Notes: generated by a model from the sequence alone, not told the origin. A stretch of 8,680 nt of DNA from an uncultured Micrococcales bacterium (GCA_937952095.1 CALFYG010000295.1:1-8680), one strand, 5' to 3'. Positions 1 through 6,002 are shown, counted from the first letter of the stretch. Numbers and translations: made by a program.

Positions 1-231
1 GTCCCCACTGCTGCTCAGGCTGTACCGGGGTCTGTCCCCACTGCTGCTCAGGCTGTACCGGGGTCTGTCCCCACTGCTGCTCAGGCTGTACCGGGGTCTG
101 TCCCCACTGCTGCTCAGGCTGTACCGGGGTCTGTCCCCACTGCTGCTCAGGCTGTACCGGGGTCTGTCCCCACTGCTGCTCAGGCTGCGCCGGGGTCTGT
201 CCCCACTGCTGCTCAGGCTGCGCCGGGGCTT
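1..231 (-). repeat. 33-bp in-frame tandem repeat, 7 copies visible
   Basis: Units start at 1, 34, 67, 100, 133, 166 and 199. The first five (1-165) are identical. The two nearest the gene start (166-231) read gcgcc where the others read gtacc, which changes Val to Ala in the 11-residue protein repeat through two base differences. The last unit (199-231) also diverges in its final bases. There are no spacers between units. The array continues past the left edge, so the true copy number is unknown. Near-identity at DNA level suggests recent expansion by slippage or recombination. Confidence 0.95.
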
Positions 232-448
232 CAGGCTGCTGAACAGGCGCCTGGCTCGCGGCTGCCCAAGGATCGGCCGGCTGCTCGAAGGACGGCTCGG
301 GGGCCGCGGGGGTCTGTGGGACCTCCGGCTGCGCCGCACCTGGCATCGGCTGCGTGTTCTGCGTCCAGCCACCCCCGTCCCACCACCGCACCTGTGCGGG
401 GTCCCGCGGGTCCTGGTACCACCCCGGTGACGGGTTTCCGTTGGCCAT
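1..448 (-). CDS. DUF2510 domain protein with Pro/Gln-rich tandem-repeat linker, 5' part only
   Basis: The 149 visible codons start at the ATG complementary to 446-448, with a GAAAGG-like ribosome site about 8 bases upstream. The reading frame stays open off the left edge, so the C-terminus is missing. Residues 8-29 carry the DUF2510 signature: PGWYxDP at 8-14, then RWWDGGGWT at 21-29. A linker rich in Pro, Ala and Gln follows, and from about residue 73 it becomes an 11-residue repeat, QPEQQWGQTPV or its A variant. Family knowledge: DUF2510 is a short Trp-rich module usually found at the N-terminus of actinobacterial membrane or surface-associated proteins, followed by a disordered linker and transmembrane segments. 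No membrane segment is visible here, so one may lie beyond the edge. Function is unknown. It is transcribed in the same direction as the transporter behind it, across a 122-bp gap that holds several inverted repeats. Confidence 0.85.
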   Translation of the reverse strand, partial: MANGNPSPGWYQDPRDPAQVRWWDGGGWTQNTQPMPGAAQPEVPQTPAAPEPSFEQPADPWAAASQAPVQQPEAPAQPEQQWGQTPAQPEQQWGQTPVQPEQQWGQTPVQPEQQWGQTPVQPEQQWGQTPVQPEQQWGQTPVQPEQQWG

Positions 449-466
449 GGTCGGAACCTTTCGCTC

Positions 467-542
467 GTCTGCGTTCAGACTAGTCGGCGGTCACGACCCG
501 ACGCGATCACAGCGGGTCGACGGCTGATCACGAAACGTGATC
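467..542. repeat. three small inverted repeats in the transporter/DUF2510 intergenic gap
   Basis: The 122-bp gap between the two minus-strand genes holds three separate dyads. They are GTCTG/CAGAC with a 4-base loop (467-480), CGACCCG/CGGGTCG with a 12-base loop (494-519), and GATCACG/CGTGATC with a 3-base loop (526-542). The last is a perfect 7-bp stem lying 29 bases past the transporter stop. It could act as a weak transcription stop for the transporter or as an operator for the DUF2510 gene. No T-run follows on the minus strand, so a classical intrinsic terminator is not supported. Confidence 0.5.
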
Positions 543-570
543 GCAACCCGTTCGGCGCATTCGCGTGCCG

Positions 571-2070
571 TCATGCCTCCTGCATGTCCTCGAGGCTCAC
601 ACCCTTCGTTTCGCGGATGAACTTGACCACGAAGAAGAAGGACAGGACTGCGAAGGCTGTGAACACGCCGTAGGCGAAACCGAGCCCGATGGACGACATC
701 ACCGGGAAGGAGACGCTGACGATGAAGTTCGCCACCCACTGAGCAGCCGCCGCGACAGCCAACGCGGCAGCCCGGATGCGGTTCGGGAACATCTCTCCGA
801 GCAGGACCCAGACCACCGGACCCCATGACACACCGAAGAACACGACGTACAGGTTGGCCGCGACCACGGCGACCGGCCCGGCGATGCCCGTCAGGTACGG
901 AGTGCCGATCGACTCGGCGCCGGAGCAACCAGCTTGCCCGGCATCCACCAAGGCCTGCGTACAGGTCTCGGCCGTCCCGAAGACGAATGCCATGACTCCG
1001 AGTGTCACCGCCATACCCAGAGAACCGATGATCAACAGCGGCTTTCGGCCGATCCGGTCCACCAGGGATATCGCCACCAGCGTCACCACGACGTTCGTGG
1101 TGTTCGTGATCAGAGTGATCAAGAACGCCTGTGACTCGTCGAAGCCGACCGACGCCCAGATGCTGTTCGAGTAGTAGAAGATGACGTTGATCCCGACGAA
1201 CTGCTGGAAGACGCTCAGGCCGATGCCGATCCAGACGATCGGCTTCAGCCCGAGCACCGCACCCTTGAGGTCACTGAACCGCGGCTTGTGATCACCTGCC
1301 ATCGACGCCTTGATCTCCGCGACCTTCGCGTGCTGATCGCCATCCAGAACCCGGGAGAGCACCTCGGCGGCTTCCTCGTCCTTGCCGATCTCCACGAGGT
1401 AGCGCGGGGACTCAGGGATCGTCAGCGCAAGCAGTCCGTACACCAGCGCCGGCACAAGCATCACGAGGAACATCCACTGCCAGGCCTCGAGCCCGAGGAG
1501 CCAGGTGTTGTTCGCGCTGGTCGTGGGATCGTCGGCACTGGCGGCGTTGAGGATCAAGTAGTTGGTCACGGCCGTCGTGAAGATACCCAGGACGATGGCG
1601 AGTTGCTGCAGGGAGCCGAGCCGGCCGCGCAACTGCGCGGGCGCGATCTCCGCGATGTACATCGGTGCGATCACCGATGCGATGCCGATGCCGGCACCAC
1701 CGATGAACCGCCAGAACATCAGGTCGGCGACGCCGAGCGGGAAGGCCTGCCCAACCGCAGCGATGAGGAAGAGCACAGCTGCGATCACCATGACCCGGCG
1801 ACGCCCGTACTTGTTGGCCAACGACCCTGCGAACCACGCGCCGACCGCCGACCCCAGCAGGGCGATCGCCACCACGAACCCGATGGCATCGCCGATGTCG
1901 AACTTCGACTTCAGCGCGTCCACCGTGCCGTTGACGACCGCGGAATCGAAACCGAAGAGGAAGCCACCAAGGGCGGCCACGATGGCCATCCGCAGGACGC
2001 GACCGGTGTGATACTTCTCCTCGACCACCGGGCCGCTGTCTCCGGCTCCGGGAAGGGGTCCGTGCGCCAT
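571..2070 (-). CDS. MFS sugar-porter family transporter (sugar:H+ symporter)
   Basis: This 499-residue protein has the length and motif order of the MFS sugar porter family (12 transmembrane helices). TM1 contains GGFLFGFDSAVVNG (35-48). The loop 2-3 motif is NKYGRRR (86-92), with Asn where Asp is more common. PMYIAEIAPAQLRG lies at 136-149, PESPRYL at 219-225, QQFVGINVIFYYS at 289-301 (the sugar-binding helix 7 signature), LVDRIGRKPLL at 336-346, and GPVVWVLLGEMFPNRIR at 417-433. RETKG at 486-490 replaces the usual PETKG. Cys370 and Cys382 sit in the predicted outer loop between helices 9 and 10 and could form a disulfide. The start at 2070 is supported by GGGAG about 5 bases upstream. The family moves hexoses, pentoses or polyols by proton symport. 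The substrate cannot be fixed from sequence, though glucose or xylose is plausible. It has no evident functional link to the divergent sulfur genes. Confidence 0.92.
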   Translation of the reverse strand: MAHGPLPGAGDSGPVVEEKYHTGRVLRMAIVAALGGFLFGFDSAVVNGTVDALKSKFDIGDAIGFVVAIALLGSAVGAWFAGSLANKYGRRRVMVIAAVLFLIAAVGQAFPLGVADLMFWRFIGGAGIGIASVIAPMYIAEIAPAQLRGRLGSLQQLAIVLGIFTTAVTNYLILNAASADDPTTSANNTWLLGLEAWQWMFLVMLVPALVYGLLALTIPESPRYLVEIGKDEEAAEVLSRVLDGDQHAKVAEIKASMAGDHKPRFSDLKGAVLGLKPIVWIGIGLSVFQQFVGINVIFYYSNSIWASVGFDESQAFLITLITNTTNVVVTLVAISLVDRIGRKPLLIIGSLGMAVTLGVMAFVFGTAETCTQALVDAGQAGCSGAESIGTPYLTGIAGPVAVVAANLYVVFFGVSWGPVVWVLLGEMFPNRIRAAALAVAAAAQWVANFIVSVSFPVMSSIGLGFAYGVFTAFAVLSFFFVVKFIRETKGVSLEDMQEA

Positions 2071-2204
2071 GGTGTCTCCCTTGGTTGTGGTGTCTGGAAC
2101 CTACCGATTCGGACACGGCGATTGCACGCCTAGCGGGGACTTCCACCACCTGTGATCACTATCCGGAAACGCCATTGTCGGGCCCCGGACCATCACATGT
2201 GGCC

Positions 2205-2294
2205 GCGAGTGTCACGAAGGTGCGGTCTCCCGGCTGCGAGTGTCGCGAAGCGGCCCGTTCCAGCGACCGAGAACCGACGGTTCCGTGACACTCG
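2205..2294. promoter_or_regulatory. three copies of an AGTGTCRCG motif between divergent genes (putative operators)
   Basis: GCGAGTGTCACGAAG (2205-2219) recurs with one mismatch at 2236-2250, 31 bp downstream. An inverted copy, CGTGACACTCG (2284-2294), is a perfect 11-bp reverse complement of 2206-2216. A small dyad, GAACC/GGTTC (2271-2283), sits just before the third copy. This arrangement between a transporter and a sulfur operon looks like regulator binding sites. The protein that would bind is not identifiable here. Confidence 0.45.
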
Positions 2295-2328
2295 TCCGGT
2301 CAGGACACACGCCTGGACACCCCCGGTC

Positions 2329-2357
2329 TTGTGCACCCGTCGGACGTCGTGCATCAT
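2329..2357 (+). promoter_or_regulatory. putative promoter of the cysteine leader ORF and sirA operon
   Basis: TTGTGC (2329-2334) and CATCAT (2352-2357) are separated by exactly 17 bases. CATCAT matches the -10 consensus at four of six positions, and TTGTGC keeps the TTG of the -35. The A of the leader ATG (2365) lies 8 bases after the -10 element, so a transcript starting there would be leaderless, as is common in Actinobacteria. Two GGACAC repeats (2303-2308 and 2315-2320) lie just upstream. No start-site data support this, so it rests on spacing and context. Confidence 0.5.
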
Positions 2358-2364
2358 TACCTGC

Positions 2365-2427
2365 ATGCCGATCACGCCTTCCCGCTCCATGCGGATGATG
2401 TGCGCGTGTTCGTGTTGTTGTGCCTAG
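2365..2427 (+). CDS. polycysteine leader peptide (putative cysteine-responsive attenuator)
   Basis: This 20-codon ORF runs from ATG 2365 to TAG 2425-2427 and ends in MRMMCACSCCCA, so five of its last eight residues are cysteine. There is no Shine-Dalgarno sequence before it, but a -10-like element sits 8 bases upstream, as expected for leaderless translation. Four of the five Cys codons are TGT, while all six in sirA are TGC. It ends 107 bases before sirA, whose product makes sulfide for cysteine synthesis. In mycobacteria, leaderless short ORFs ending in cysteine runs upstream of sulfur-assimilation operons are reported to act as cysteine-responsive attenuators: ribosome progress through the Cys codons changes mRNA folding over the downstream ribosome site. 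Position, composition and downstream hairpins match that model. The peptide itself probably has no function. An in-frame internal ATG at 2389 also lacks a ribosome site. Confidence 0.8.
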   Translation: MPITPSRSMRMMCACSCCCA

Positions 2428-2458
2428 CCGCCCACATCCTTCGCACCCCGCGGATGAT

Positions 2459-2483
2459 CGGCGCCTGGGCACTCCCAGCGCCG
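2459..2483 (+). promoter_or_regulatory. strong RNA hairpin in the sirA leader
   Basis: CGGCGCCTGGG (2459-2469) pairs with CCCAGCGCCG (2474-2483) around the loop CACT, giving ten base pairs with one bulged C (2464). No U-run follows, so it is not a plain terminator. Its 3' arm contains CTCCCAG (2472-2478), which could instead pair with CTGGAG at the sirA ribosome site (2524-2529) with one bulge, or with CCTGGG at 2492-2497. This gives mutually exclusive folds, consistent with a translational switch driven by the leader peptide. Confidence 0.55.
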
Positions 2484-2510
2484 ACATAGGCCCTGGGAAC
2501 CCCTGACGCC

Positions 2511-2533
2511 GGTCTCCTCTCACCTGGAGAACC
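2511..2533 (+). promoter_or_regulatory. hairpin sequestering the sirA Shine-Dalgarno sequence
   Basis: GGTCTCC (2511-2517) is complementary to GGAGAACC (2526-2533) with one bulged A, giving a seven-base-pair stem with an eight-base loop. The 3' arm contains the sirA Shine-Dalgarno core GGAG (2526-2529), five bases before the ATG at 2535. When this stem forms, the ribosome site should be blocked. It is the natural output element for the cysteine leader upstream. The pairing is read directly from the sequence; its regulatory role is inferred. Confidence 0.55.
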
Positions 2534-2534
2534 G

Positions 2535-4193
2535 ATGAACCAACGACCCACCCGCAGCAAAGAGACCGGGCAATGGGCACTGGGTCAGCGCGACCCGCTG
2601 AACCCCAACGAGCAGTTCAAGGCCGAGGACGACGGATTGAACGTCCGCGCCCGGATCGAACAGATCTATGCCAAAGAGGGCTTCGCGTCCATCCCCGCCG
2701 AGGATCTGCGGGGCCGGATGCGCTGGTGGGGTCTGTACACCCAGCGCCGCCCCGGTATCGATGGCGGCCGCACCGCGAGCCTGCCGCCCGAGGAACTCGA
2801 CGACGAGTACTTCATGCTGCGCATCCGCAGCGACGGGGGCACGCTCAGCCTCGACCAGGTGCGCGCCATCGCCGACATCTCCACACGCTTCGGACGGGAC
2901 ACCGCCGACATCACCGATCGTCAGAACATCCAGCTGCACTGGATCCGGGTGGAGGACATGCCTGAGATCTGGCGCCTGCTCGAGGCGGTGGGCCTCTCGA
3001 CGACCGAGGCCTGCGGCGACACCCCACGCGTCGTGCTCGGCTCCCCGGTGGCGGGCATCGCATCCGACGAGATCCTCGACGGCACCCCAGCCATCGAGGA
3101 GATCGTCCGCCGCTACGTGGGCGATCCCGAGTACTCCAACCTCCCCCGCAAGTTCAAGAGTGCTGTCTCGGGATCACCCCGCCAGGACGTGGCTCACGAG
3201 ATCAACTGCGTTTCCTTCGTGGGCGTGGTCCACCCCGAGCGCGGCCCGGGATTCGACGTCTGGGTGGGGGGCGGTCTGTCGACCAACCCGATGGTCGCTC
3301 AGCGCCTCGGCGCCTGGGTCCCGCTGGACGAGGTGCCCGATGTCTGGGAAGCGATCATCAAGATCTACCGGGACTACGGCTACCGGCGCCTCCGCAACCG
3401 TGCCCGCCTGAAGTTCCTCATGGCCGACTGGGGGCCGGAGAAGTTCCGGGAGGTGCTCGAGCAGGAGTACCTCGGGCGCTCCCTGATCGACGGCCCGGCG
3501 CCCGGGGCTCCCACCGGCAGGCGCGACCATGTCGGCATCTCCGCCCAGACCGACGGTCTCTTCTATGTCGGCGCCGCACCCACGGTCGGCCGGATCTCCG
3601 GGACGATCCTGGCTGGGATCGCCGACCTGATGGCCGAGCACGGCACACAACGCCTTCGGTTGACGGCCCAACAGAAGTTGGTGATCCTCGACGTCGCCGA
3701 GCCAGAGGGGCTCGCCGACGGTCTGGAGGCACTCGGCCTGCAGGTGCGGCCCAGCGAGTTCCGCCGCGGCGCGATGGCGTGCACCGGCATCGAGTTCTGC
3801 AAGCTCGCCATCGTGGAGACGAAGGCCCGAACCGCCGAGCTCGTCGACTCACTCGAGACCCAGTTCGGCCAGAAACTCGAAGGCACCGAACTCAGCATCC
3901 ACGTCAACGGCTGCCCCAACTCCTGCGCGCGGTTCCAGATCGCCGACATCGGCTTCAAGGGATCGCTGGTCCCCGACGCCGATGGCGAGATGGTCGAGGG
4001 CTTCCAGGTCCACCTCGGTGGCCGGCTCGGGCCGGATGCCGGTTTCGGACGCAAGCTGCGGGCGTTGAAGGTGACCGCGGACGAGATGCCCGCCTATGTG
4101 GAGCGGGTCCTGCAGAACTTCAGCGATGAACGCGACGGAGGCGAGTCCTTCGCCGATTGGGTGGAGCGCGCACAGGAGGAATCGCTGCGATGA
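2535..4193 (+). CDS. sirA: ferredoxin-dependent assimilatory sulfite reductase (SirA/NirA type)
   Basis: This 552-residue enzyme reduces sulfite to sulfide with six electrons from ferredoxin, using a coupled siroheme and 4Fe-4S cluster. The cluster ligands are Cys416, Cys422, Cys460 and Cys464, in TGIEFCKLA and NGCPNSCARF (CX5C and CX3C). Arg96, Arg165, Lys206 and Lys208 fall at the sites of the anion-binding residues of mycobacterial SirA. Tyr68 (GLYTQRR) and Cys160 (TEACGDTPR) sit one position below the Tyr69-Cys161 covalent crosslink pair of the M. tuberculosis enzyme. That pair marks sulfite rather than plain nitrite reductases of this superfamily. Two ferredoxin-like half-domains (about 57-125 and 330-400) alternate with the siroheme-binding domains. 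The start has GGAG five bases upstream, within a hairpin. It is the first gene of the operon and its TGA overlaps the next ATG. Many databases would label it nitrite/sulfite reductase. Confidence 0.95.
   Translation: MNQRPTRSKETGQWALGQRDPLNPNEQFKAEDDGLNVRARIEQIYAKEGFASIPAEDLRGRMRWWGLYTQRRPGIDGGRTASLPPEELDDEYFMLRIRSDGGTLSLDQVRAIADISTRFGRDTADITDRQNIQLHWIRVEDMPEIWRLLEAVGLSTTEACGDTPRVVLGSPVAGIASDEILDGTPAIEEIVRRYVGDPEYSNLPRKFKSAVSGSPRQDVAHEINCVSFVGVVHPERGPGFDVWVGGGLSTNPMVAQRLGAWVPLDEVPDVWEAIIKIYRDYGYRRLRNRARLKFLMADWGPEKFREVLEQEYLGRSLIDGPAPGAPTGRRDHVGISAQTDGLFYVGAAPTVGRISGTILAGIADLMAEHGTQRLRLTAQQKLVILDVAEPEGLADGLEALGLQVRPSEFRRGAMACTGIEFCKLAIVETKARTAELVDSLETQFGQKLEGTELSIHVNGCPNSCARFQIADIGFKGSLVPDADGEMVEGFQVHLGGRLGPDAGFGRKLRALKVTADEMPAYVERVLQNFSDERDGGESFADWVERAQEESLR
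4174..4179 (+). promoter_or_regulatory. Shine-Dalgarno site AGGAGG of the zinc-ribbon gene
   Basis: A full-strength AGGAGG lies inside the 3' end of sirA, ten bases before the ATG at 4190. It supports real translation of the very short overlapping gene that follows. Confidence 0.75.
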
Positions 4194-4324
4194 ACGTCGT
4201 GCACTACTGCCCCTACTGCGGTGATGAGGATCTGTGGCCCGAGGACGAAAGGAGCACCTGGCGATGTCGGGCGTGTACCCGCATGTTCACCGTCCGCATC
4301 GTCAAACACAAGGAGCAGCAATGA
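4190..4324 (+). CDS. 44-aa zinc-ribbon protein between sirA and cysH
   Basis: This 44-residue ORF overlaps the sirA stop through ATGA at its start and overlaps the cysH start through ATGA at its end, so all three genes are translationally coupled. It contains CPYC (7-10) and CRAC (26-29), two CXXC knuckles 15 residues apart, which is the pattern of a small zinc ribbon. The C-terminus is basic (RIVKHKEQQ). A strong AGGAGG precedes it. From family knowledge, a short uncharacterised protein occupies this slot between sirA and cysH in other actinobacteria such as Streptomyces. Its function is unknown. It could be a zinc or iron-sulfur carrier, or a small partner that helps load or protect the clusters of its neighbours, but nothing in the sequence decides this. 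It is easily missed because of its length. Confidence 0.85.
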   Translation: MNVVHYCPYCGDEDLWPEDERSTWRCRACTRMFTVRIVKHKEQQ

Positions 4325-5070
4325 GTACCGACATCGCCCTCGAACCCTTCATCCCAGACCAGACCAACGCCCCGGCGCATGCGGCAGCGCGCGGCGCCGC
4401 CCTGATCGCCGAGGCGGCCGCCAACGGCGCCGACCACGTCGAACTGGCCCGACTGTCGGTGCAGTGGGCGCACCGCACCTTCGCGTCACTCGTGCTCATG
4501 TCCAGCATGGGCGACGAGGTGCTGGTGCACCTGGCCAGTGAAGCGGCGCCCGGCATCGAGGTGGCCTTCATCGACACCGGATACCACTTCGCTGAGACCC
4601 TCGGCACCGCCGACGCCTATGCGTCCTCGCGCCCTCTGCGCCTTCTGACCGTGACCCCGGAGCAGACGGTCGACGAGCAAGACGCCCACTACGGCGCACA
4701 ACTGCACCGCCGCGATCCGGACCTGTGCTGCCGACTGCGCAAGGTCGAGCCGCTGGAGCGCACCCTGGCCGGCCGAGACGCATGGGTCACAGGAATGCGC
4801 CGGGTGGACGCGCCCACGCGTAGCGACATAGAGATCATCGGTGTGGACGCCAAGCGGGACATGGTGAAGGTCAACCCCTTGGCGCTGTGGACCGAGGAAC
4901 AGACCCAGGACTATGCGCGGAACAACGCCGTCCTGCTCAACCCACTGCGGCAAGCAGGGTACGCCTCCATCGGCTGCGCGCCCTGCACACGCCCCACGGC
5001 CCCTGGCGAGGATCCGCGTGCGGGCAGATGGTCGGGGACGGGCAAGACGGAGTGTGGTTTGCACGTCTGA
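4321..5070 (+). CDS. cysH: adenylyl-sulfate (APS) reductase CysH
   Basis: This 249-residue enzyme reduces adenosine 5'-phosphosulfate to sulfite using thioredoxin. SSMGDEVLVHL (61-71) is the PP-loop region that binds the nucleotide. The four cluster cysteines of the APS-reducing subfamily are all present: CCRLRKVEPL (Cys136-Cys137) and GCAPC (Cys219, Cys222). PAPS-specific enzymes lack these cysteines, so APS is the likely substrate. Cys245 in the C-terminal KTECGLHV carries the thiosulfonate intermediate. TGMRR (157-161) and the Arg-rich RPTAPGEDPRAGRW tail are typical of the family. The start at 4321 is chosen because AAGGAG lies six bases upstream and the ATG overlaps the preceding stop. 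A longer in-frame extension to 4234 would overlay the zinc-ribbon gene and is not needed. The sulfite product feeds SirA encoded upstream. No cysD or cysN lies in the window. Confidence 0.95.
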   Translation: MSTDIALEPFIPDQTNAPAHAAARGAALIAEAAANGADHVELARLSVQWAHRTFASLVLMSSMGDEVLVHLASEAAPGIEVAFIDTGYHFAETLGTADAYASSRPLRLLTVTPEQTVDEQDAHYGAQLHRRDPDLCCRLRKVEPLERTLAGRDAWVTGMRRVDAPTRSDIEIIGVDAKRDMVKVNPLALWTEEQTQDYARNNAVLLNPLRQAGYASIGCAPCTRPTAPGEDPRAGRWSGTGKTECGLHV

Positions 5071-5100
5071 GTCCCCCTCACCCGTTCGGGCCAACAGCTC

Positions 5101-5134
5101 TTGACAGGACGAATCCGGACATCGGCGCTAGGGT
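5101..5134 (+). promoter_or_regulatory. possible promoter of the chelatase gene
   Basis: A perfect TTGACA (5101-5106) and a TAGGGT (5129-5134), a -10 form common in high-GC actinobacteria, lie in the 121-bp gap after cysH. The spacing is 22 bases, longer than the usual 16-19, so the two may not belong to one promoter. If active, the chelatase could be transcribed apart from sirA-cysH. Confidence 0.3.
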
Positions 5135-5191
5135 GCGCTTCGGAAAGTGATCGATTCTGCCGATGCAACGGTGTGACCCGAGGAGTCCTGA

Positions 5192-5980
5192 ATGAGTAGA
5201 GCGGCCCGCGACACCATTTCGCTGCCGCCACCGCCGGCGAGTTATGGCGTTGTGCTGTTGTCCCACGGGAGCGCCGACCCCCGCGCACGGCTGGCGACTG
5301 ACCTGCTCGCCCGCCGTGTCGGCCACCGCCTGGGTGCGTTCGTCGCGCAGGCCACGCTGGACAACGACCGCCCGCGACTCGACGGCGCGATCAACTACCT
5401 GGCGTCCAAGCACATCCATGACCTGGTTGTCGTACCCATGCTGCTGACGACCGCCTACCACGCCACGCAGGACGTCCCGGCCTTCGCGGCCGCCGCCCAG
5501 AAGGCCTACCCCAACGCCCGGATCACGGTGGCCACGCCGATGGGAGCCGACCCGTACCTGCTCAAAGGCCTCGACGCCGTACTCAAGGCAGCGGGTCACC
5601 GTCCGAGCCCGCAGACCGCCGTCGTCCTGGCATCAGCAGGCTCGAGTTACGCAGCCGCCCGCAGCCGTCACGCGGCCCTGGCACTGGAATGGCGCACCCA
5701 CGGCTGGGGAGCCTCCGCAGTGGCCTTCGCCTCGGGCCCGGGTCCGCGGGTGGGCGACGCCGTGGCCGACCTTCGCGGCTCGGGGTACACAGACATCTGC
5801 GTCTCCCCGTTCCTCATCGCCCCCGGCGTGATGTCCCAGCGCATCGCGGCATCGGCGCGGGATGCCGGCGCCCACGCGGTCACCGGCACCCTGCACAGCA
5901 CGGATGCGGCCATGGAGGTCGTGCTGCGACGCGTGCGGGCCGCCGTCGAGCAGCGGGACCTGCAACTCGCCTCGGGCTGA
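5192..5980 (+). CDS. sirohydrochlorin chelatase, CbiX type (siroheme synthesis)
   Basis: This 262-residue protein is a two-domain CbiX-family chelatase that would insert Fe2+ into sirohydrochlorin to give siroheme, the cofactor of the sulfite reductase encoded upstream. The N-terminal half (about 18-130) has both metal-site histidines: LLSHGSADPRA (His25) and VVPMLLTTAYHATQDVP (His90). The C-terminal half (about 138-250) repeats the fold but has lost both histidines, reading VLASAGSS and VSPFLIAPGVMSQRI at the matching places, so only one active metal site is expected. The ATG at 5192 has GAGGAG about six bases upstream. The family also includes cobaltochelatases of cobalamin synthesis. The sulfur context favours iron and siroheme, but the metal is inferred. 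It is cytoplasmic, with no signal peptide, and lies 121 bp after cysH on the same strand. Confidence 0.88.
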   Translation: MSRAARDTISLPPPPASYGVVLLSHGSADPRARLATDLLARRVGHRLGAFVAQATLDNDRPRLDGAINYLASKHIHDLVVVPMLLTTAYHATQDVPAFAAAAQKAYPNARITVATPMGADPYLLKGLDAVLKAAGHRPSPQTAVVLASAGSSYAAARSRHAALALEWRTHGWGASAVAFASGPGPRVGDAVADLRGSGYTDICVSPFLIAPGVMSQRIAASARDAGAHAVTGTLHSTDAAMEVVLRRVRAAVEQRDLQLASG

Positions 5981-6002
5981 AGACGCTGGCGCTGCTGATC
6001 CA

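Noticed and set aside
1..231. CRISPR array
   Set aside because: The units abut without spacers and keep a protein reading frame, so this is a coding tandem repeat.
526..542. Rho-independent terminator of the transporter
   Set aside because: The 7-bp stem is perfect, but no U-run follows on the minus strand, so it is listed only as an inverted repeat.
1288..2133. 281-codon plus-strand ORF opposite the transporter
   Set aside because: It is antisense to a clear MFS protein, and its composition (His, Arg, Asp, Glu rich without domains) is typical of GC-rich shadow translation.
2194..2201. CACATGTG palindrome as a CRP-type site
   Set aside because: The sequence lacks the TGTGA-N6-TCACA spacing, and an 8-base palindrome is not strong evidence alone.
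2152..2427. 91-codon ORF whose end is the cysteine-rich peptide
   Set aside because: Its first 71 codons cross the divergent promoter region and the AGTGTCRCG motifs and have no ribosome site. Only the last 20 codons, from ATG 2365, fit the promoter.
4234..5070. Longer in-frame version of CysH starting at 4234
   Set aside because: The extra 29 codons overlay the zinc-ribbon gene out of frame and lack a ribosome site. The ATG at 4321 has AAGGAG and an ATGA overlap.
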